Below, piece by piece: positions 1 to 8,849 of a DNA stretch of 64,000 bases. How positions within the stretch are numbered: position 1 is the first letter of the stretch; every line of letters starts with the position of its first letter. Source of the stretch: Hyphomicrobiales bacterium. Lineage in GTDB: Bacteria; Pseudomonadota; Alphaproteobacteria; Rhizobiales; Rhizobiaceae. The DNA lies in NCBI GenBank assembly GCA_900472625.1, contig UCIT01000001.1, forward strand, positions 62,001 to 126,000, written 5' to 3'. The notes beneath the pieces were generated by a model. The model was not told the origin of the DNA and did not search any database. It was given only the letters and a program-made list of their open reading frames with translations. Made by a program: the position numbers and the translations under genes.

Positions 1-559
1 CCTTGATGCCAGGCAATCCATTCGGCACGACGAACGTGCCGACGCGACAAGACGCCTCGTCCGTATGCGCCCAGACGAGAAAATGCGTCAGGCCGTAAGC
101 ACCGGTTACGAAGCGTTTGCGTCCGCTGATCGACCAGCCGCTGGCCGTGCGTCGTGCACGGGTCGCGGGCAGGCCGCCGCGCGCAGGCGAGCCGAGCTCC
201 GGCTCGACACGAGCGGCGTTGAGGAGCAGCGGTCGTTGTTTTCCTTCGGCTAGCAGGCGTTTGTAGAGATCGTCCGGCCAGTTGCTCTTGGCGGCCTGAC
301 CAAGGTGATTGAAGATGGTCATGGCGCTGATCAGCGCGACCGACGGGTCACCTCGCCCCAATCCCAGAAGAATGTGGGCTGCGTCCAGGAGCGTCGCGCC
401 CTGGCCGCCATACCGTGTGGCAACTGTACTGTCCAGCAGTCCGCTTTGATGAACGGCGCGAATTCCCGTCCACGGAAAGTCACCGGTCTGGTCCGCATCG
501 GGTGCTGCTTCCGCGAGAACGCGCACGGTGTCTTCAAGGGCGTCTAGATCTAGGGGCAT
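1..559 (-). CDS. Acyl-CoA dehydrogenase-like flavoprotein, N-terminal part (cut by window edge)
   Basis: Reading the minus strand from the ATG at 559 gives an open frame of 186 codons that continues past the window edge. The first half is helical and contains RYGGQGATLLDAAHILLGLG, typical of the N-terminal helical domain of acyl-CoA dehydrogenases. It then enters the middle beta domain (SGWSISGRKRFVTGAYGLTH), where these enzymes bind the flavin. Members next to luciferase-like monooxygenases often belong to the SfnB/DszC branch, which handles reduced-flavin-dependent desulfurization rather than fatty acid oxidation. The neighbours here (two LLM monooxygenases and an ABC importer on the same strand) favour that reading, but the substrate is inferred. 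The C-terminal catalytic region is not in the window. Confidence 0.8.
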   Translation of the reverse strand, partial: MPLDLDALEDTVRVLAEAAPDADQTGDFPWTGIRAVHQSGLLDSTVATRYGGQGATLLDAAHILLGLGRGDPSVALISAMTIFNHLGQAAKSNWPDDLYKRLLAEGKQRPLLLNAARVEPELGSPARGGLPATRARRTASGWSISGRKRFVTGAYGLTHFLVWAHTDEASCRVGTFVVPNGLPGIK

Positions 560-665
560 AGTGGTCGAGGCTTTCTGGCTATCGACAGATTGAAGTCCCG
601 GCGAAAGGATATTTTGATCGCCGAGATGTCGGAGCATGCAGTCAGACGATCGTCCGACCGTGGGA

Positions 666-1769
666 TCAGGCGGCAGCTTTGCTCTTCGCTGCTTCCCGTT
701 CGCGAATGCCCTCACGCACAAGCGGCAGGACATACCGGCCGTAATCCACCGCATCGTTGTAGTTGTCGTAGCCTCGGATCGAGATCAGGTCTGCGCCAAG
801 GTCGATGTAATCGAGGATCGAGTCAGCAATGGTCCTCGGCGAACCAACGAGAGCGGTGGTCGCGCCGCTGGCATTGGTGGCGGTGACTGTCGGATACCAA
901 AGGGCGCGATCATGCACATCGCCTCGTTTGGCGATGTCGAGTAGTCGCTGTGAGCCGACATTCGCCGGAGCTGCTGCATTGACCGGAGCGCGATGCAGGC
1001 CCTTCTGGCGGTTGGCTGTCAATTGGTCCAAAACCTTGTGCGCCTTCTCCCAGGCCAGCTCATCGGTTTCAGCGACGATCGGTCGGAAGGTGACCCAGAT
1101 ACGCGGACGATCCGTCCGTCCGACCTTTGCAGCTTCCGCATAGATACGGTCGATCTGCTGCTTTGTCTCGGCGAGTGGTTCGCCCCACAGGCCAAAGATG
1201 TCGCAGAGCGAGCCGCCGATACGATAGGCGGCATCCGACGAGCCGCCAAGCGAGATCGGGATCAACCCGTTCGTTGGGCGAACGGCGCTGCGGAACTGCT
1301 TGAACTGGTAGTATTTACCGTCGAAATCGAAAGGCTCCTTTGACGTCCATACGAGGCGCAGGATGCGGATATATTCCTCTTGCCGCTCGTAACGCTCTTC
1401 CTTGTTGAAGAAGTCGCCTTCACGGGCCTGCTCTTCGTCACTGCCGCCGGCAATAAAGTGTACGACCACGCGGCCGCCGCTCAATTGGTCGAGCGTGGCA
1501 AGCGACTTGGCGGCAACAGTAGGATAGACGGTGTTGGGGCGCAAGGCGACGATGATCTTGATGTTCTTGGTGTGCGCAAGAACGGTCGCACCAAGCGTGA
1601 AGGGGTCGAAGGAGGAGGACGAGTACGGGATCAGCGTGTAGTTGAAGCCGTAGTCGTCCAGAGCACGCGCGTATCGCTCCAGAAACTGCGGATCCACCGG
1701 TGCATCGGGAATGGGATTTAGATCGTTCGATGCGTTGGGAAAACTGACGCTGATGAATTCCGCGGTCAT
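666..1769 (-). CDS. LLM-class flavin-dependent monooxygenase, SsuD-like
   Basis: A 367-residue protein of the luciferase-like TIM-barrel family, close in length to alkanesulfonate monooxygenase SsuD (about 380). Segments such as LATLDQLSGGRVVVHFIAGG, followed by an ERYERQEEYIRILRLVW helix, match the SsuD/nitrilotriacetate monooxygenase branch. Such enzymes use FMNH2 and oxygen to cleave C-S or related bonds in the cytoplasm. The start is well supported because AGGAGG lies seven bases before the ATG at 1769. It follows a second LLM gene on the same strand after about 190 bases and precedes the acyl-CoA-dehydrogenase-like gene. A sulfonate or sulfone substrate is an inference from neighbours. 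No NADPH:FMN reductase is visible in the window. Confidence 0.88.
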   Translation of the reverse strand: MTAEFISVSFPNASNDLNPIPDAPVDPQFLERYARALDDYGFNYTLIPYSSSSFDPFTLGATVLAHTKNIKIIVALRPNTVYPTVAAKSLATLDQLSGGRVVVHFIAGGSDEEQAREGDFFNKEERYERQEEYIRILRLVWTSKEPFDFDGKYYQFKQFRSAVRPTNGLIPISLGGSSDAAYRIGGSLCDIFGLWGEPLAETKQQIDRIYAEAAKVGRTDRPRIWVTFRPIVAETDELAWEKAHKVLDQLTANRQKGLHRAPVNAAAPANVGSQRLLDIAKRGDVHDRALWYPTVTATNASGATTALVGSPRTIADSILDYIDLGADLISIRGYDNYNDAVDYGRYVLPLVREGIREREAAKSKAAA

Positions 1770-1960
1770 ATGACCTCCTCGAAGTTGTCAATCAATGCCC
1801 TGACCGTAAGACGCGATCGGGCGGCAAGAAAGACAGGTATTTCTTTATCTACTCAATCTGTAGAAAATATTGTTCATGACGTCGGCCGGATGAAAACTGG
1901 CGTGATAGTGGACGGGATAAAGGTCGCGAACGGATTGCTCCGATCGCGGCCGGTCTCTCG

Positions 1961-3043
1961 TCAGGACGCGGGCGACCAGCCGAAACTTGGGGCCACCGTT
2001 TCGGCAAGATCCGTCAGCAGCCTGATGTTCTCGGCAAGGCCGAAGGCCGGCGGCAGGAAGAGGACGATCTCATCGGCGCTGGAGAGGCCTGGATCATTGA
2101 AGACCGCCTCGATCACCTCATCAGGGCTGCCCTGGAAGACCGGCGAGATCTGTGCGCCGGCCGGAGGCGCCGCGGGCTCGAGGGCCCCCTTTGGTCGCGA
2201 TGCGCCTATACCCTTCGTACGACGCTCGAAATCGTAGGCGGCGTATTTCTGCCGTAGCTCGGCTGTGGTGCCAACAAGGACGGAGGCCGCGACGGCGACC
2301 GGTGGCGGGTCTGTCGCCCACGTCTTGCGCCATGTCGTGCGGAAAGCCTCGATGATGCGCGCCTGATAGTGGCTGAACGCCTCACCGTCCTCCTGATCAT
2401 GCTGAACGGTCCCTGAAATCAGGCCGATGCCGAGCTCCGCCGCCTGGATCGCCGAACTCAGGCTCGCCGATCCTTGCCGGATGCGCGACCGTAGTGTCGG
2501 GCTGTGCGGCGTCACACGCAATGCGGCGCCATGATGCGCGCCCTCGCCGGAACCCGCCACCGTATGAAGAACGTCGCCAGAGATTGCGGAGAGAAAACGT
2601 GCCTGCCTGCGCTTTGCTTCTGTCCGTGCGTCCGTGTCGACGGTGCCGAAAACTGCGTCGAATGCCGCATTGGCCCCGGTCGAAATGGCCAGCTCCAGCC
2701 TGCCGTCGATCAGAAGGTCCGTGGTGCCGGCCGCCTCGGCGAGCAGGATCGGGTCCTGATAGCGCATGGGAATGACTGCGGAGCCCAGCCGGATGCGCCG
2801 GGTGTGCTGACCGGCGGCGGCGAAGAACGGAAGCGGGGACGAGAGATAGTGGTCGAAGTGGCGTTGATAGGCCCAGCCCGACTGATAGCCCAGCTGCTCG
2901 GCATGTTTAAAGAGTTCGATCCCGTCACGCAAGCCTTGCGCAGGTCCGGTCTCTTCGTTGAACGACACGCGCGTGTTGAAGCCCAGCCGCTGCTTAGGGC
3001 GAAACGATGCGGGGAGGGGAGCGACAGTTGTTGCGATGGTCAT
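1961..3043 (-). CDS. LLM-class flavin-dependent monooxygenase (second paralogue)
   Basis: A 360-residue luciferase-like protein, clearly different from the SsuD-like neighbour. It begins with a LGFNTRVSF first strand and has the typical ALEQLGYQSGWAYQRHF-like helix region and an RIRLGSAVIPMRYQDPILLAEAAGTTDLL stretch spanning strands 3 and 4 of the barrel. The start ATG overlaps the stop of the upstream ABC ATPase gene by four bases (ATGA), so the two are translationally coupled. This coupling implies that the importer delivers the substrate of this enzyme. The family is FMN- or F420-dependent; FMN is expected here. The exact substrate cannot be read from sequence. Confidence 0.85.
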   Translation of the reverse strand: MTIATTVAPLPASFRPKQRLGFNTRVSFNEETGPAQGLRDGIELFKHAEQLGYQSGWAYQRHFDHYLSSPLPFFAAAGQHTRRIRLGSAVIPMRYQDPILLAEAAGTTDLLIDGRLELAISTGANAAFDAVFGTVDTDARTEAKRRQARFLSAISGDVLHTVAGSGEGAHHGAALRVTPHSPTLRSRIRQGSASLSSAIQAAELGIGLISGTVQHDQEDGEAFSHYQARIIEAFRTTWRKTWATDPPPVAVAASVLVGTTAELRQKYAAYDFERRTKGIGASRPKGALEPAAPPAGAQISPVFQGSPDEVIEAVFNDPGLSSADEIVLFLPPAFGLAENIRLLTDLAETVAPSFGWSPAS

Positions 3044-4770
3044 GCGATTTTTTCCTCCTGGCGGATGCGCCGGGATTTGGGCTGCAGCGCCGTCGGACGG
3101 CCCGAGATGCCCGCAGGGATCGATTCCAGCAGTGACGCGGTATAGGGATGCCGTGGATTGCCGAATACATCGGAAACCGCTCCGTCCTCGACGATCTTCC
3201 CCCGCTGCATCACCGAAACGGTGTGCGCAAGCTGGCGCACGAGCGCCAGATCATGGGAGACGAAAATATAGGTCAGGCCAAGCTTCGCCTGCAGTGAAAG
3301 CAGCACTCCGACGATGTCGGCTTGCACGCTGACGTCGAGCGCTGAGGTCGGCTCGTCGAGCACGATCACATCCGGCTTCAACACCAGTGATCGGGCAATC
3401 GCGACACGCTGCCGCTGGCCGCCCGACAGGGCGCCCGGCTTGCGCCCAAGAAACTGTTCCCCGAGACCGACATCGGCAAGCGCCTCGCGGACCTTTTCCG
3501 CGCGTTCCTTGGACGTTCCGATCTTGAAGCGATCAAGCGGTTCCCGCACGAGATGCTCGACTTTCCATGTCGGATCCAGCGAAGTGAAAGGGTTCTGGTA
3601 GACCAGTTGCAGATGCCGCCACACCGCGCGCAACGATCCCTGCGAGCGACCGACGAGACGCTCGCCGGCAACGGTGATCTGTCCTTCATCGGCTTCCTCG
3701 AGTCCAAGCAGAAGCCGAATGGTTGTCGTCTTGCCCGAACCGGATTCACCGACCAGCGCGTGTGTCGTCCCTGGCGCAACGGAGAATGACACATCATCGA
3801 CAGCCGTCAGGGTCTTGCCATCAACGACAAACCGCTTGCTGATCGCTCTGACGTCGATCTTCGGTGCGTCAGCCGTTCCGATCTTGTGCGGACTCGAGGC
3901 GGGCTCGCGCAGTTTGGCGTATCGATCCGGATTGAGCGCTGGGACATCGGCATGCAATTTGCGAGCATAAGCCGACGCAGGTGAGGAGAAGATGGCCCGT
4001 GTATTGCCAGCTTCCTGCACGACGCCATCCTTGAGCACAACCAGCGTGTCTGCCCGTTCAGCGGCGATCGCAAGGTCGTGGGTGATCAGGAGAAGGCTGA
4101 TATTCAGGTCCTGCTGCAAGCGCGAGAGCAGATCGAGGATGCGTTTCTGGATCGTAACGTCGAGCGCTGACGTCGGTTCGTCCGCAACCAGCAGGGCCGG
4201 CCGCGGCAGCACTGCGAGCCCGATCAACACACGCTGCAGCATGCCGCCGGACAACTGGTGAGGATAGGAATCGTAGACCCGCTGAGGGTTGTCCAGCCCG
4301 ACCTGAGCGAATGTCTCCAGGATCAGCGCCTTGCGGATAAGTTTGTTCGGCTCGTCGACCAGCGCTGCCGCTTCCATCGCCTGGACGCCGATCGTGCGCA
4401 CAGGATTGAGCGCGTTGCCGGGGTCCTGCGGTACGAAGCCAATGGCTTTGCCGCGAAGAGGACGGAAGCCCTGCTCGGACAGGTCGAGTATATCCTGTCC
4501 GCCGAACTCGATGCGGCCGGACGCGTGCCCTCCCTTTGGCAGCAGCCGTAGGACAGCGCGCGCGATGGTCGATTTGCCTGATCCCGACTCGCCGATCAAC
4601 GCCAGGCTTTTGCCGCGGCCCAACTCGAAGTTTACGCCGCTGACGACCTGGTTCGATCCGTAGGATACCGACAGTCCGTCGGCTCTCAGCAGCGGGCTTG
4701 GGAGAGGTGGCCGCGATGTCTCGTTTCTGAAATCCGCGTAATTGACGTTCAGTCTGTCTTGCGAAGCCAT
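3040..4770 (-). CDS. Peptide-type ABC transporter ATP-binding protein (two fused ATPase domains)
   Basis: A 576-residue protein with two complete ABC ATPase domains in one chain, the DppD-DppF fusion layout common in rhizobia. The N-terminal half has Walker A GESGSGKSTIARAVL, signature LSGGMLQR and Walker B LLVADEPTSALDV. The C-terminal half repeats these as GESGSGKTTTIRLLLG, LSGGQRQR and VIVLDEPTSALDV. It powers import by the two permeases encoded just upstream on the same strand; its start lies 22 bases inside the preceding permease gene. Within this locus the cargo is probably an organosulfur compound or small peptide, by analogy with glutathione and dipeptide importers, but specificity is not visible. 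Confidence 0.93.
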   Translation of the reverse strand: MASQDRLNVNYADFRNETSRPPLPSPLLRADGLSVSYGSNQVVSGVNFELGRGKSLALIGESGSGKSTIARAVLRLLPKGGHASGRIEFGGQDILDLSEQGFRPLRGKAIGFVPQDPGNALNPVRTIGVQAMEAAALVDEPNKLIRKALILETFAQVGLDNPQRVYDSYPHQLSGGMLQRVLIGLAVLPRPALLVADEPTSALDVTIQKRILDLLSRLQQDLNISLLLITHDLAIAAERADTLVVLKDGVVQEAGNTRAIFSSPASAYARKLHADVPALNPDRYAKLREPASSPHKIGTADAPKIDVRAISKRFVVDGKTLTAVDDVSFSVAPGTTHALVGESGSGKTTTIRLLLGLEEADEGQITVAGERLVGRSQGSLRAVWRHLQLVYQNPFTSLDPTWKVEHLVREPLDRFKIGTSKERAEKVREALADVGLGEQFLGRKPGALSGGQRQRVAIARSLVLKPDVIVLDEPTSALDVSVQADIVGVLLSLQAKLGLTYIFVSHDLALVRQLAHTVSVMQRGKIVEDGAVSDVFGNPRHPYTASLLESIPAGISGRPTALQPKSRRIRQEEKIA

Positions 4771-5594
4771 CGGCTGATCCTATTCACAGAGAGGACGGTA
4801 GCAATCGTGACAAAGGCCGGTGCGTAAACGAGCCAGGGCCATTTGAGGTAATCCTTGCCGATGGAGACCAGCAGCCCCCAGTCGGAGGCGGGCGGCGGGT
4901 CGCCGTAGCCGAGAAACGCAAGGCTGGCGATCACCAGGATTGCCTCGCCGAACTGCAGCACGGCGAGTGGCAGCACGGAACGGGACGCGTTTGGCAACAC
5001 GTGACGCATCAGGATGTACCAGCGCGAGCCTCCCAAAAGGAACGACGACTCCACAAACGTCGCCTGCCTCGTCTTGATCACTTCAGAGCGCATGACGCGG
5101 GCGAAGATGGCGACGGCCGAAACGCCGGTGGCAATGGCGGCATTGATCGTCTCGAAGCCGATCGCGGTAACGACGATGACAGCGAGCAAAAACTTTGGGA
5201 TGGCCAGCAGGACATCGACGAGGCGGGCAAGCACGACATCAACCCAGCCGCCGAGAAATCCGGCCACGAGACCGATCAGGCCACCGGCGACGACGCCGAT
5301 GACCACGGCGATGAGGGCGCTCGATACCGAAGAGGCCGTTCCGTAGACGACGCGCGCGTAGACGTCTCGTCCGAGATGATCGGTTCCGAACCAGTGCGCC
5401 AGGCTCGGGCCGAGCAACTTGTCAGCCGGCACCCCGACGACCGGGCTATGGCCGGTGAAATAGCCGGGAACGAGCGACCACGCGATGACGATTGCAGTGA
5501 TTGCCAAGGAGAGGGCGACGGTGACCGGTATGCGATTAGCGGTCAGCCAGCCCAGGCGGTTCAAGGGTGATTGGGATGTGGAGGTGAAGCTCAT
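4749..5594 (-). CDS. Peptide-type ABC transporter permease (DppC family)
   Basis: A 281-residue inner-membrane permease. It has an N-terminal transmembrane anchor (VALSLAITAIVIAWSLVPGYF) and the periplasmic motif HWFGTDHLGRDVYARVVYG that marks DppC/OppC proteins. Further hydrophobic segments follow, with a cytoplasmic EAA loop near SSFLLGGSRWYILMRHVLPN that docks onto the ATPase. It starts in a four-base ATGA overlap with the DppB-type gene and overlaps the fused ATPase gene downstream. It would form the transport pore as a heterodimer with the 5591-6601 product. Confidence 0.92.
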   Translation of the reverse strand: MSFTSTSQSPLNRLGWLTANRIPVTVALSLAITAIVIAWSLVPGYFTGHSPVVGVPADKLLGPSLAHWFGTDHLGRDVYARVVYGTASSVSSALIAVVIGVVAGGLIGLVAGFLGGWVDVVLARLVDVLLAIPKFLLAVIVVTAIGFETINAAIATGVSAVAIFARVMRSEVIKTRQATFVESSFLLGGSRWYILMRHVLPNASRSVLPLAVLQFGEAILVIASLAFLGYGDPPPASDWGLLVSIGKDYLKWPWLVYAPAFVTIATVLSVNRISRWLRKTD

Positions 5595-6601
5595 CGGGTC
5601 ACCACACTGTCGATATCGATAGACGTTTCATCGGCAGTCACCGGTCGGCGTTTGGCCCCGCCGACAAGCTTCACGCGTGGGTCAAGCAAAGGATAGACCA
5701 GGTCAGCGATCAGGTTGACGAGAACGAAGACAACGGCGCCCAGTGAAACGACGGCCTGCAGGACCGGGAGATCCTGTGTGCTCACCGACCGCTGCACGAG
5801 GCTGCCGATGCCGGTGCGTCCGAAGACGGTCTCGGTGATCAGGGATCCGCCCAGCAGTTCGCCGATGGTCAGAGCAATGACGGTGACGACAGGCAAGGAT
5901 GCCGGCTTGAGCAGGTCTTTTAGAAACAGACGCAGCTGTCCGATACCGCGGGCGCGCGCAACCGCCGCGTATTCCTGATCGGCCTCATGATCGAGATTTG
6001 CGATCAGCACCTCGGCGATCTGCGCGGAAATCGGAATCCCAAGCGCGATTGCCGCGAACACAGTCGCCCAGACGCTATTGGGCTCGATGACACGAAAAAG
6101 GCCGATCTGGAAGCCAAATACGTGGATCAGCACCAGACCAATCACGAAGTTGGGTACCGACAGGAATAGCGACGGAAACCCGCGCAAAAGTCCCTGGCCG
6201 TACTTCTTTGGAACGAACCTCGTGCCATAGGCGACTGCCGCCGCAAGGATCAGCGCGACGGCGAGACCCGCTGTCGCGAGAATGAGCGTCGATGGCAGCA
6301 CCTCGGCAATCAACGTCGATACGGGCCGGTTGGACCGCATCGACATCCCGAGATCCCCGGTCAGGAAGCCTGATAGTGATGACCACAGCTGCACCGGGAT
6401 CGGTCTGTCCAAGCCCTGGGCTGCGATGATCTCGGTGATTTCCTCCTCCGTGAACCCATTCTGCGGGTTACGGAGGACGCTGGTGATCGGGTCGCCGGGC
6501 AGGATGCTGACGACCACGAAGGTGAAGACATAGGCCAGCAGTATGACGACCACCGCCTGGCCGAGCCGCTTCGCGGCGTAGGTTAGGTAGGCATGGTTCA
6601 T
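5591..6601 (-). CDS. Peptide-type ABC transporter permease (DppB family)
   Basis: A 336-residue inner-membrane permease with the classic DppB N-terminus: a hydrophobic helix ending in VVSILPGDPITSVL, then the soluble segment that precedes five further membrane spans. The C-terminal ETVFGRTGIGSLVQRSV motif is typical of the family. The EAA loop is at AVARARGIGQLRLFLKDLLK. The gene lies 20 bases downstream of the substrate-binding-protein gene and overlaps the DppC-type gene, so the order is binding protein, B, C, fused ATPase, as in a standard peptide importer operon. Confidence 0.92.
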   Translation of the reverse strand: MNHAYLTYAAKRLGQAVVVILLAYVFTFVVVSILPGDPITSVLRNPQNGFTEEEITEIIAAQGLDRPIPVQLWSSLSGFLTGDLGMSMRSNRPVSTLIAEVLPSTLILATAGLAVALILAAAVAYGTRFVPKKYGQGLLRGFPSLFLSVPNFVIGLVLIHVFGFQIGLFRVIEPNSVWATVFAAIALGIPISAQIAEVLIANLDHEADQEYAAVARARGIGQLRLFLKDLLKPASLPVVTVIALTIGELLGGSLITETVFGRTGIGSLVQRSVSTQDLPVLQAVVSLGAVVFVLVNLIADLVYPLLDPRVKLVGGAKRRPVTADETSIDIDSVVTR

Positions 6602-6621
6602 GCGGTTACCTCCGGTGCGCG

Positions 6622-8274
6622 TTAGTCGGTCTTGCTGGCCGTGTAGTAGCTGGCATAGGCGACGCCGTTGTAGGTCTCGCCCTTGAGCGTCGGAGACTGC
6701 ACATAGATGCGCTGGACGATCTGCGTGCGCGGAATAAAATAGCCCTGCTCGAGGACGTATTTCTGCAGGTCGTCGAGCAGCGGTGTCCGGATGTCGACTG
6801 AGCCTGCCCCGGCGATCTTGTCGCGCAATTCGTTGATCCGGGTATCGGTCTCGCCGAGCGCGAACCAGTTTTCACCATTGTTGGCGTTGGTCAGGATACC
6901 TGCAACGGTTCCGGCATCGATGAAGCTGCGCGTCACTTCGTAGGTCGGGATCGCCGCCCCGCCGAACTTGACCTTTTCTCCGAACGTCACAACATCGTAG
7001 GCACGAATGACGACCTTCCAGCCGATCTTCCCGAGTTGCTGGGCGATGAGTTCATCGACCGATTTCGAGGTCGCCAGATAAGGGTTGGAGTGGATCGTCA
7101 GCGCCAGAGGTTTGCCATCCTTGCTGCGAATTCCGTCGGCACCCTTCACCCAGCCTGCCTCGTCGAGCAGCTTCTCGGCCTTCTCGGGGTTGTAGGCGAG
7201 CAGATCGCTGTGGTCGGTCGCTCCCGGCACGTTGCTCTGAATGAACGAGGTGGCAAGCTTCCAGTCCGGCGTGTAGACGGTGTCGATGATTTCCTGGCGG
7301 TTGATGCCGGCTTGCAGTGCCTGGCGCACCTTGACGTCGTCATAGGGCGCGAGCTTGGTGTTGACCGCCCAGCCATTGACGAAACCGAGGTAGCGCGGCG
7401 TGGCGACCGTGAAGCCTTCATCCTTGAGCGACTTCAGCTCCTGGGGAGAGGCGTTATACGCGACGTCAGCTTGGCCGGACTGCACCGAAGCGACGCGGAG
7501 CGACGGCTCGGATACCAGCTTGTAGGTTATCGAGTCGAGATAGGCCGGGCCGGTGTGGCCGACGGCTGCCGGACCCCAGTTGTAATCCTTGCGCTTGACG
7601 AGCTTGACGTAGTCGCCCTCTTTCCAAGACTCGACCACATACGGGCCGCTGCCGGAGGTCTTGCTGAGGTCCGCCTGCTCGGTGGCCGGCTGTGCAATGC
7701 TCTTCGGCGAGATCAGGATCGAGCCGTGGTACCCGAGCGTCGGGATGAAGCCGAGCGTCGGCTTCTTGAAGAAGATCTTTACTGTCGCTGCATCGACAGC
7801 CTCGGCATGATCGTAGGTCTTCGGGAAGAGACCGATCGGATTGATACCCTCGCTCTTGCGACCAGCGTACCAAATATCGAGATTGGCAACGACGGCCGCG
7901 GCGTCGAGCGGCGCGCCATCGGAAAACGTCACGCCACTCTTCAGATGCAGAGTGAATTCGGTGGCATTGTCGTTCTGCTCCCAACGCTCGGCAAGCCATG
8001 GGCTCACCTTGCCCTCGGCGTCAACGTAAAGCAGTTTGTCGGTCACATGGCCCCAGACGTGGCCCTGGAAGCTGGATATCGCGCTATTGTTGGGAATCCA
8101 GGTATCGCCGAGGGAGTCGATGAGGAATGCAATGTCGCCACCGTCGCGCGGTGTGTCGGCGCTGAAAGCGGGCGTGAAGTCTGCCGTCGCTATCAGCAAA
8201 GCGGCTGCTGCTGCGGAGGCGGTCAGAAGCAGGCGGCGCCGGGTGAGCGAGAGCGACGTGGAACGTTCGGTCAT
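6622..8274 (-). CDS. ABC transporter substrate-binding protein, family 5 (SBP_bac_5), Tat-exported
   Basis: A periplasmic solute-binding protein of the oligopeptide/dipeptide/nickel class, about 550 residues. I place the start at the ATG at 8274 because AGGA sits nine bases upstream and the protein then begins with a twin-arginine signal (SLTRRRLLLTASAAAAALL) ending near AFSAD; an upstream ATG at 8343 would bury the signal. The body has the usual SBP_bac_5 landmarks, such as LAERWEQNDNATEFTLHLKSGVTFSDGAPLDAAAV in the N-lobe and VKVRQALQAGINRQEIID further on. It is the first gene of the importer operon and likely sets the substrate range. Confidence 0.92.
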   Translation of the reverse strand: MTERSTSLSLTRRRLLLTASAAAAALLIATADFTPAFSADTPRDGGDIAFLIDSLGDTWIPNNSAISSFQGHVWGHVTDKLLYVDAEGKVSPWLAERWEQNDNATEFTLHLKSGVTFSDGAPLDAAAVVANLDIWYAGRKSEGINPIGLFPKTYDHAEAVDAATVKIFFKKPTLGFIPTLGYHGSILISPKSIAQPATEQADLSKTSGSGPYVVESWKEGDYVKLVKRKDYNWGPAAVGHTGPAYLDSITYKLVSEPSLRVASVQSGQADVAYNASPQELKSLKDEGFTVATPRYLGFVNGWAVNTKLAPYDDVKVRQALQAGINRQEIIDTVYTPDWKLATSFIQSNVPGATDHSDLLAYNPEKAEKLLDEAGWVKGADGIRSKDGKPLALTIHSNPYLATSKSVDELIAQQLGKIGWKVVIRAYDVVTFGEKVKFGGAAIPTYEVTRSFIDAGTVAGILTNANNGENWFALGETDTRINELRDKIAGAGSVDIRTPLLDDLQKYVLEQGYFIPRTQIVQRIYVQSPTLKGETYNGVAYASYYTASKTD

Positions 8275-8849
8275 AAGAGTATCCTGGTGGTTCGAATGAT
8301 GCAGGTCCCGATGGCGGCGAGCGTGACGGGAAGGAAATTTCATAGTTTATGGCTGCGGTGGAGGCGCGATGGTGCCTATCTGCTCTTTACGGAGCGGCAG
8401 CAACGCCTGGGTTGGCAACCAACTGGTCTTGCAAATTTAAGGATTGCGGCCGCGCGCGGCAGCGATATTTCTGTCGCTCAAGAGAGCGCCGTCATCCGCG
8501 TTGCGCTATGAATCGGTTGGCAAACTTTTGCTTTCGGCATGTCCGGTGTCCCAACTGTCTTTGACAAAAATCATGAGGCACAGGCTAGGCAAGAAACCCC
8601 GATCACTAAAGACCAGTCGTTCTTTTTCTATAGAAACTATGGATTATTTGTCTCTGATTTTGGCTGTTTGAAGGATCATCGTTTTCCGGTTCGCGGACAA
8701 AGCACAAGTGCGATGGGCATACTGAAAAGCCGATGGTCTCTGGTCATAAAATTGCAGAGGCTTGTTGTTTGCGATCGTCGTGGACCGGACGCTGAGCGCG
8801 CAGCTCACCACGGCAAATCCCTAGGCGGATCTATAGGTGGTCAGCCCCT
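8275..8849. other. Intergenic region upstream of the ABC importer operon
   Basis: This 575-base stretch lies between the importer operon (reading leftwards) and the end of the molybdoenzyme gene (also leftwards), so it should hold the importer promoter. It is more AT-rich than its surroundings around 8560-8660. A short dyad TGTCTTTGACA is present near 8558-8568. I see no credible coding sequence, no T-rich terminator hairpin for the molybdoenzyme gene and no operator I can name. Confidence 0.4.

Noticed and set aside
7036..8511. A 491-codon open frame on the plus strand
   Set aside because: It lies opposite the well-supported binding-protein gene, has no protein-family character and reflects high GC at third positions.
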